Of a DNA stretch of 64,000 nt, positions 58,758-64,000 are shown piece by piece. The notes below the pieces were generated by a model. The model was given only the letters and a program-made list of their open reading frames with translations. It did no database searches and was not told the origin of the DNA. Every line of letters starts with the position of its first letter. The stretch's first letter is position 1. This DNA is from Xylogone sp. PMI_703 (lineage: Eukaryota > Ascomycota > Leotiomycetes): assembly GCA_021399445.1 (NCBI GenBank), contig JAJTUQ010000021.1:1-64000 (forward strand), given 5' to 3'. A program made the translations under genes and the position numbers.

Positions 58758-61700
58758 CTACTGTCTCTTAATTGCTCCTACTGTTGCCAGACCAAGTAGT
58801 TCCTTGAACCGCATGAACATTGTCTTCTGCAACGGCTTTGTCATGCCATCGGCTACCATATCTGCTGTGGGAACGTAGCTGACGATAATGCGTTTACGCT
58901 CTTCTAGGTCGCGGATGTAGTGGTAACAGATATCAATATGCTTTGATCGCTCGTGAAGGTGTGGGTTCTTTACCAACGCGAGTGCGCCTTGATTATCTCC
59001 CAATATTTGTACAGTCATCGGGTCTGACCCAATATATTGAGGGAATCCCATATCACGGAGTATTTGAGCGATCCATTGGCTCTGCTTGACACACATTGAC
59101 ATTGCAATGTATTCTGATTCAGTGCTTGAAGTTGCCACTGAACGTTGCTTCTTACTCCCCCAGGAAACAGGCCCTCCGTAAAGCATGGCTACGTTTCCTG
59201 AAGTGCTCTTCCGGTCGGTCTTGTCTCCTGCCCAGTCTGCATCTGAATACATGACTAGTGTAGAGCTACCGGCTTGTCTGTTGTCGTCATTACTTTGGCG
59301 TGACGATTGGTTGGCTTGAATTGGAGTTGGCCCATAACGGACTCGCTGTTTGATCGTTGATCTGGCATATCTCAAGAGTTCCTTTACGGCACTGGCATGG
59401 TGCTCTCCAGGATTACTCATGTACTGGCTAAGCTTGCCTAGAGCGAACGCGATGTCTGGTCTGGTGTTTATCATCGCGTACATCAGGCTTCCTATGCGCT
59501 CTTGATACTCGGTCAGGTTTGCCTTCTTGTCAAAGTCTGAAGTCGGGCGTAGCTTGTCATAACTAGAGATTGGCACTGACTTTGGCCTGTGCTTCTCTTG
59601 AGTTATTCCATATCGGTTCAAAATGTTATCCAGGTATTGTTCTTGATCTAAGAATAGTGTTTTCTCTTTTCGATTCCTAGTAACACGGATACCAAGGATC
59701 ACTTGAATCTCCCCCAGGTTCTTGGTATGGAATCGATCTGCCAATGTCTTTCCAAACCATTCCAATTCTTGCACTCTTGGTGCAGCAGCAGCGATGTCAT
59801 CCACGTGAACGAGTAATATGATCTTGCGTTCTTTGTGGATATAAAGGCAAGGGTCAGCTAAGCTTTGGACAAATCCAATCTTAACGAGATAACTCTTGCA
59901 GAGTAGGTTCCAGTCCCGCGCGGACTGCTTTAGCCCATACAAACTCCGTAGGACACGTAATGCGTACCCGTTCTTTAACTTGGGTACTCCGTCTGGTTGA
60001 GACAGGAAGATTCGTTCTCGTAGGTGTGATTCGGTGAAAGCATTCTTCACGTCATACGAGTGGCATTCAAGGTTTTCCGCTGCAACAATGGCCATGAATA
60101 TCCGAAGAGTATCCATTCTAACCGTAGGTGCAAACGTCTCAGTGAAATCCTGCCCATATTTCTGAGAGAAGCCTCGAGCAACCAGTCTTGCCTTGAACCT
60201 GTTTAATGTCCCGTCGGGGTTCGTCTTGATAGTGAATACCCATTTGGTGGAGACCAAGTTCGCTCCTTCCGGGGGTATTTCTTCTTCCCATGTGCCGTTT
60301 TGCTGTAATGATGCGATCTCTTCGTCAATTGCCTCCTTCCATTTCTGACCATATCTATGATCTGAAATGGCCTCTTTGTACGTCATTGGGATGACAATAT
60401 CTAGATCTGTTACTAAACTGGCCAGAGCTATCTCGTCTGGGTCTTGGTAATCTTGATCTTCCAGCATTGCAAGCATGGCTTTAACTATCTTGGTAGGACG
60501 GTCTTCATCATCAGAGTCATCGAGTCTCTGTCGCTTTCGAAGATCGTACCTCGCTTCCACGGGTTCTGGTGGTGCTTGATTTTCCCCGCCGGACGGGTGA
60601 AATTCGATAGGTGATGCTATATTAGCACCAGGTGGTGAATCATGGTTCTCGGCTTGGGCCTGAGATTGATCCCTAATTTTATTTTCCTCATCTCCCTCAT
60701 CTCCTCCTGGATGGGACACATTCACGCTTGGATCGCTTGCATTTTCCTGATCATGTTGACGGCCGGCTGGGCTGGTTGGATCGTTACGTGTTACCACTGG
60801 ATTCGCAATGGACGGGATCACAATTTCGAAGTTATTCAAGTCTTTCGGATCTGGGAATGGCATAGACTCGATGACTTCATTTTGTGGTCGACCTCTTGGT
60901 TTACGAATTGCCAGCTCGTTCCTTGTTCCTTGAGGATCACCTGTCCGAAGTTTCAAATCAACTGTTCCGCCTTGGATGTCTTCATAAAAGCTGACGCGGC
61001 TTGATTTGATGACACAGCCTCTGTCTGGCGCATAGACCTTATATTGTTTGGTCGTGTTTGGATTGTATCCTACAAACACTGCAACCCGTCCATGGTCCAT
61101 AAGCTTGTCTTTTCTTGATTCCTTCGGGTGCTCCTTTCGGTTGACGTATGACACGCATTTACATCCAAAAACTCTGATGTGATCAATGCTTGGGATCTCT
61201 CCGGTGAATGCCTGGTACGGGCTAACAACTTTCCCATCAATTGTCGGGCCAGATGCTGTTCGGTTTCTCAGGTATGCATCCGTTTCAACAGCGTAGTTCC
61301 AGAATTCAAGCGGTAAGCTAGCTTCCTTCAGCAATGCCCGAGCATCTGCTGTAGTTGTCTGGATTGCTCGCTCAGCTGGACCGTTCTGGTTTGACTTGTA
61401 CCCTGCTGTTGTTTCTGCCCGAATCCCGATCGAAGTGCTCCATTCGTCTAGTAGTGATAGTAGTTCCGAGGCATTGTCAGTTCTAATGGCCTTGACTTTC
61501 TCCTCCGTCTCGTACTCTACTTGGATCTTCCATGTCCTGAGCTTCTCGACCAAATGTGCTCTTGTCTTTGCAGGAATGTTCCAAATGTAACGAGTGGCGC
61601 TATCAACAATTTGAGCAAAGTATCGGTCTTCCTTTATTGATGGTGGGAACGGTCCACATGCATCCACGTAGATCAGTGCAAGCCTCTTACTCTCCCACTC

Positions 61701-63536
61701 ACTCAACGCTTTATTAACACGATCTTTCATCTTGGTGAAGTCGCAGACTTCACAAGGTTCCTTAGTTATGGGTTTTCGTATTGGCCTGCTTAAGGTGGTA
61801 ACCTTGTGTAAGTTACAGATTTTCTTTACTCCAAGATGAGCGAATCGTCTATGCCATAAATTATAGCGTTGTGTGACTTTCTCCACTGACTTTGGTGCCA
61901 GTGTGGGTGAGGTTTCAGTGTCACTGTCAGAATTTTGATTTTCCCCGCCGGGCGGGTTAAATCGCGATTGTCCCTCCTCCGTTTTAACATCACCAACCAA
62001 AGCTGTTTCCTTTGGCCCATTCACGATAGAACTCACAATGTACACTCCTCCGCGTTGCTTGGCTTTAATGTACTGGTTCTTTTGATTCTTTCGAGTAAAA
62101 TACATTGCATGTGGATCAAAAGAGCCATCAAAACCTTTTTCGCAAACGCGTCGAGCAGAGAGGAGATTAGCCCCAAGGTTCGGAACAAGTAAAGTATCAG
62201 ACAACAATGCAGTACTTCCATCCTTCAATTTCATTTCAGCGGTCCCCTTCTTCCATGCATATAACCTTCCTCCTCCAACCTTTATTCCACGACGTCTAAT
62301 ATCGACCATCGGTTGTTTAAAGAGCTGGGGGTTGTCAGTCATGTGAGAAGAAGCGCCTGTGTCTGCAATCCAGACGGAAGGTTTAACCATACGCATTGCT
62401 TCCTTTGAAACTCCTGCAACTTCGTCCTCCTCCTCGGATGAGTCATCAAAACTTGACTCCGTCTCCGACGTCGAATTAGACTCGGAGGAGTGACCGGCCA
62501 TGTGACCATGGGCATGACGTTTGGACTTGTTGCTTTTGCGGTGACTCTTGCGCTCGTCATCTCTTATTGCCTTTGGAGAGTGTCGTGATTTGTTATCCTT
62601 GGATTTGAGACCAAGAACATATTTTCTCGCATCACGCCTGAGTTTACAATATTTGATGGAGTGGTTTCCGTCACACAAATAGCATTTAACGTCCTTTCGG
62701 TCGGGCGAGCTGCTTTCATGTCCGCTCCGTCGACTTGAGCTTCTGCTCCCTTTATCTTGTGATCTTCGTGCTCTCTTGTCTCTAGCAGCGAGGGCTGTTG
62801 AGTTGGTGACCTTTTCTTCGTGTCTTTGGAGGATATCGATCTTGTCCACGATTTCAAGTGTCGGTTGTGCGTCGATCACAGTTGTAACTGTCGAGTATTC
62901 CTCTGGGAGTCCTGCAAGAAAGAATTCGAATATTTGCTTTGTGCTAAAGCCATCCTTGAGTTCAGGGGTTGCCTTCACAACTCTCCTCCTCAACTCTTGT
63001 ACTCGGATCCATCCCTCTTCGATTGTCATGCCCTGCTCTAACTTGAATGAGGTGAGTTGAGCCATTTCACTTCGAGCAGCATGAGGTAGTAACTTGCTAT
63101 ACTTGGAGTATAGCTTTGTCCATGCCAGTTGAGCTTCAGACTCGTCGCGGATCAGTTCATTGTCCATGGCATCGATACAGATTGAAATCATATATAAAAC
63201 CTTCGCAGACGCGGCTTCATATTTCTCTTGCTTTTCAATATTCCATATGCCATCCTTTGATCCACTTTGTAGTCCATCCTCCACCTTCAAGCTCTCCAGT
63301 TGTTTTGCTACACCTTCAATAGTGATCTCGGGTGTTTTCGTGCTTGCTGGTGTAACAGGGGTATTGATCGATGATGGGGTTCTCTGAATCCAGGCGTATT
63401 CTGTGATTGTCTTGTTTAGCACAAATTCTAGCGATTCTCCCTTGAAATAGAGTCTCATCAGTTTAAACCATTCTTGCCAATTCGCTCTGCTAAGGATGCC
63501 AGCAGGGCGTTTGCGTGCAAGGTGATCGGTGTCCAT
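58758..63536 (-). CDS. Copia Gag-Pol polyprotein (1592 aa)
   Basis: A single frame encodes, in order: Gag (about 1-300) with a zinc knuckle CYLCDGNHSIKYC near 283-295; aspartic protease with DTGA near 392; integrase with the HHCC zinc site (HRRFAHLG... CEVCDF, about 565-595) and catalytic Asp (YVDACGPF, about 625), Asp (RTDNASE, about 685) and Glu (NGPAERAI, about 718); reverse transcriptase (about 1090-1330, KARLVARG, SLYGLKQS, active site HVDD); and RNase H (YSDADWAGD near 1432, STESEY, DNQGAL near 1510). The order PR-IN-RT-RH is that of Copia/Pseudoviridae. All catalytic residues are present, with no stop between gag and pol, so the polyprotein could be functional. The knuckle spacing is C-X2-C-X3-H-X4-C, one residue shorter than the classical form. 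The ATG at 63536 follows a ~385-bp leader. Confidence 0.97.
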   Translation of the reverse strand: MDTDHLARKRPAGILSRANWQEWFKLMRLYFKGESLEFVLNKTITEYAWIQRTPSSINTPVTPASTKTPEITIEGVAKQLESLKVEDGLQSGSKDGIWNIEKQEKYEAASAKVLYMISICIDAMDNELIRDESEAQLAWTKLYSKYSKLLPHAARSEMAQLTSFKLEQGMTIEEGWIRVQELRRRVVKATPELKDGFSTKQIFEFFLAGLPEEYSTVTTVIDAQPTLEIVDKIDILQRHEEKVTNSTALAARDKRARRSQDKGSRSSSRRSGHESSSPDRKDVKCYLCDGNHSIKYCKLRRDARKYVLGLKSKDNKSRHSPKAIRDDERKSHRKSNKSKRHAHGHMAGHSSESNSTSETESSFDDSSEEEDEVAGVSKEAMRMVKPSVWIADTGASSHMTDNPQLFKQPMVDIRRRGIKVGGGRLYAWKKGTAEMKLKDGSTALLSDTLLVPNLGANLLSARRVCEKGFDGSFDPHAMYFTRKNQKNQYIKAKQRGGVYIVSSIVNGPKETALVGDVKTEEGQSRFNPPGGENQNSDSDTETSPTLAPKSVEKVTQRYNLWHRRFAHLGVKKICNLHKVTTLSRPIRKPITKEPCEVCDFTKMKDRVNKALSEWESKRLALIYVDACGPFPPSIKEDRYFAQIVDSATRYIWNIPAKTRAHLVEKLRTWKIQVEYETEEKVKAIRTDNASELLSLLDEWSTSIGIRAETTAGYKSNQNGPAERAIQTTTADARALLKEASLPLEFWNYAVETDAYLRNRTASGPTIDGKVVSPYQAFTGEIPSIDHIRVFGCKCVSYVNRKEHPKESRKDKLMDHGRVAVFVGYNPNTTKQYKVYAPDRGCVIKSSRVSFYEDIQGGTVDLKLRTGDPQGTRNELAIRKPRGRPQNEVIESMPFPDPKDLNNFEIVIPSIANPVVTRNDPTSPAGRQHDQENASDPSVNVSHPGGDEGDEENKIRDQSQAQAENHDSPPGANIASPIEFHPSGGENQAPPEPVEARYDLRKRQRLDDSDDEDRPTKIVKAMLAMLEDQDYQDPDEIALASLVTDLDIVIPMTYKEAISDHRYGQKWKEAIDEEIASLQQNGTWEEEIPPEGANLVSTKWVFTIKTNPDGTLNRFKARLVARGFSQKYGQDFTETFAPTVRMDTLRIFMAIVAAENLECHSYDVKNAFTESHLRERIFLSQPDGVPKLKNGYALRVLRSLYGLKQSARDWNLLCKSYLVKIGFVQSLADPCLYIHKERKIILLVHVDDIAAAAPRVQELEWFGKTLADRFHTKNLGEIQVILGIRVTRNRKEKTLFLDQEQYLDNILNRYGITQEKHRPKSVPISSYDKLRPTSDFDKKANLTEYQERIGSLMYAMINTRPDIAFALGKLSQYMSNPGEHHASAVKELLRYARSTIKQRVRYGPTPIQANQSSRQSNDDNRQAGSSTLVMYSDADWAGDKTDRKSTSGNVAMLYGGPVSWGSKKQRSVATSSTESEYIAMSMCVKQSQWIAQILRDMGFPQYIGSDPMTVQILGDNQGALALVKNPHLHERSKHIDICYHYIRDLEERKRIIVSYVPTADMVADGMTKPLQKTMFMRFKELLGLATVGAIKRQ

Positions 63537-63905
63537 CTTCTCAAATGTCGGTGAGATAAGGATGATGAAGATTTTGTCGTCTTTTGAGCTGTCGTATCGT
63601 AACTCAAGGTTAGAGAGACCTATAATTGACTGTTGGGTTTAGATAAATAGGTAAGTATCACGCCAAGGTGCCCGATACCGATTAAGGGGCCGTGATCTTC
63701 AAGTACTTGCTGTAGACCGACAATTCGTCGCACGTCTACCCGTTTCAAGACTTGGAACCGATCGGTCTGCGTTTCAACCGATGCTCTGCAGACTTCTTTC
63801 TTCTACAAAGACTTGTGCAGCAACGTGTGTTTTGGCTATCCTTGGTGATAGACTTACGGTGAACACGTCCCAACTGCTATTCTTCCTAGTGACGCCTCAA
63901 CATGC
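63537..63905 (-). other. 5' leader of the intact Copia
   Basis: Untranslated region between primer site and Gag start. A 63-codon antisense frame within it (63781-63972) runs into the LTR and is not considered a gene. Confidence 0.7.
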
Positions 63906-63921
63906 GTCCGGGCTCATAACC
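63906..63921 (-). promoter_or_regulatory. Primer-binding site matching the anticodon arm of initiator tRNA-Met
   Basis: The plus strand reads GTCCGGGCTCATAACC immediately before the LTR; GGGCTCATAACC is the anticodon stem-loop of eukaryotic initiator tRNA-Met (anticodon CAT). In element orientation the site starts right after the 5' LTR, as in Drosophila copia, which is primed by a cleaved initiator half-tRNA. Confidence 0.85.
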
Positions 63922-64000
63922 TGTGAAGATTATGATCGTTATGCTCATATTATGGAAGTGTTGGTTCACTAGGCACTACCGTAATGTAGGGTTGAATAGG
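63922..64000 (-). repeat. 5' LTR of the intact Copia, partial (79 of 230 bp)
   Basis: All 79 visible bases equal those of the 3' LTR at 58452-58530. The rest lies beyond the window. Confidence 0.95.

Larger units (their letters stand above)
58452..64000 (-). mobile_element. Intact Ty1/Copia LTR retrotransposon (5' LTR runs off the window)
   Basis: It has a 230-bp 3' LTR (58452-58681), a purine-rich tract, one uninterrupted Gag-Pol frame, a 5' leader, an initiator-tRNA-like primer site and the first 79 bases of the 5' LTR (63922-64000), which are identical to 58452-58530. Internal length is 5240 bp; the full element should be 5700 bp. Normal base composition and no stops contrast with copies 1 and 2, so it inserted recently or escaped RIP. 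By family it transposes via an RNA intermediate packaged in cytoplasmic virus-like particles. Confidence 0.97.

Noticed and set aside
60642..61004. 120-codon plus-strand frame and several others antisense to Copia Gag-Pol
   Set aside because: Antisense shadows of a strongly coding strand with no domain.
63903..63921. tRNA-like sequence GTCCGGGCTCATAACC
   Set aside because: Only an anticodon arm, placed exactly at the LTR junction; it is the primer-binding site, not a tRNA gene.

Overview
The window looks like a nuclear contig of a filamentous ascomycete (Pezizomycotina). The evidence is short 45-60 bp spliceosomal introns with TACTAAC-like branch sites, a Zn(II)2Cys6 regulator, an RTA1-like membrane protein, WSC and Cys-rich secreted proteins, and extensive repeat-induced point mutation (RIP). 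It alternates between gene islands of balanced base composition (about 15.5-28.4 kb and 40.7-55.4 kb) and extremely AT-rich blocks (1-15.3, 28.4-40.6, 56.9-58.4 kb) made almost wholly of mutated transposons. A genus cannot be named from the sequence; a leotiomycete-like fungus is only a guess.

Left block (1-15.5 kb): a RIP-degraded Ty1/Copia copy (1-4147), the 3' end of a second Copia lineage (4148-5915), and a RIP-degraded chromodomain-type Ty3/Gypsy element (about 5945-13456). The Gypsy element was later entered by a 351-bp solo LTR, a 213-bp MITE and a 1.88-kb Fot1/pogo transposon. A 622-bp solo LTR lies just outside it. These insertions are much less mutated than their host, so the block reads as a layered chronology.

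First gene island: a five-exon Zn2Cys6 transcription factor (15812-17733, minus), a 426-bp TA-flanked MITE, an RTA1-like gene broken by one nonsense codon (19549-20780, minus), a complete but RIP-degraded 2.8-kb PIF/Harbinger element with transposase and Myb-like genes (21136-23942), a four-exon ERG24/ERG4-type sterol reductase (24810-26408, plus), and a broken secreted-protein gene (27081-28300, minus).

Middle block (28.4-40.7 kb): a full-length RIP-degraded Copia element (29540-35458) with a perfect 5-bp target duplication and a MITE inside it. It is followed by a second copy of the Gypsy-type LTR and unassigned AT-rich DNA.

Second gene island: a pogo transposase C-terminal remnant, an ankyrin/propeller pseudogene, a seven-exon WSC-domain secreted or membrane protein (44046-46417, minus), two MITE-like foldbacks, a secreted protein (48341-49510, plus), a secreted six-hairpin glycosidase with twelve tandem ~40-residue Cys-rich modules and a polyproline linker (51136-54189, plus), and an FAD-monooxygenase pseudogene cut by a hAT element (54503-56500).

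Right end: an intact, apparently young Copia element (58452 to beyond 64000) with a single 1592-aa Gag-Pol frame, identical visible LTR ends and a primer site matching the anticodon arm of initiator tRNA-Met. It is the undamaged counterpart of copies 1 and 2, so the window holds mutated and unmutated versions of one element. The cellular genes do not form an evident pathway. Several are secreted or wall-related, and at least two carry G-to-A changes of the type RIP makes, which suggests leakage of mutation from the repeats into neighbouring genes.
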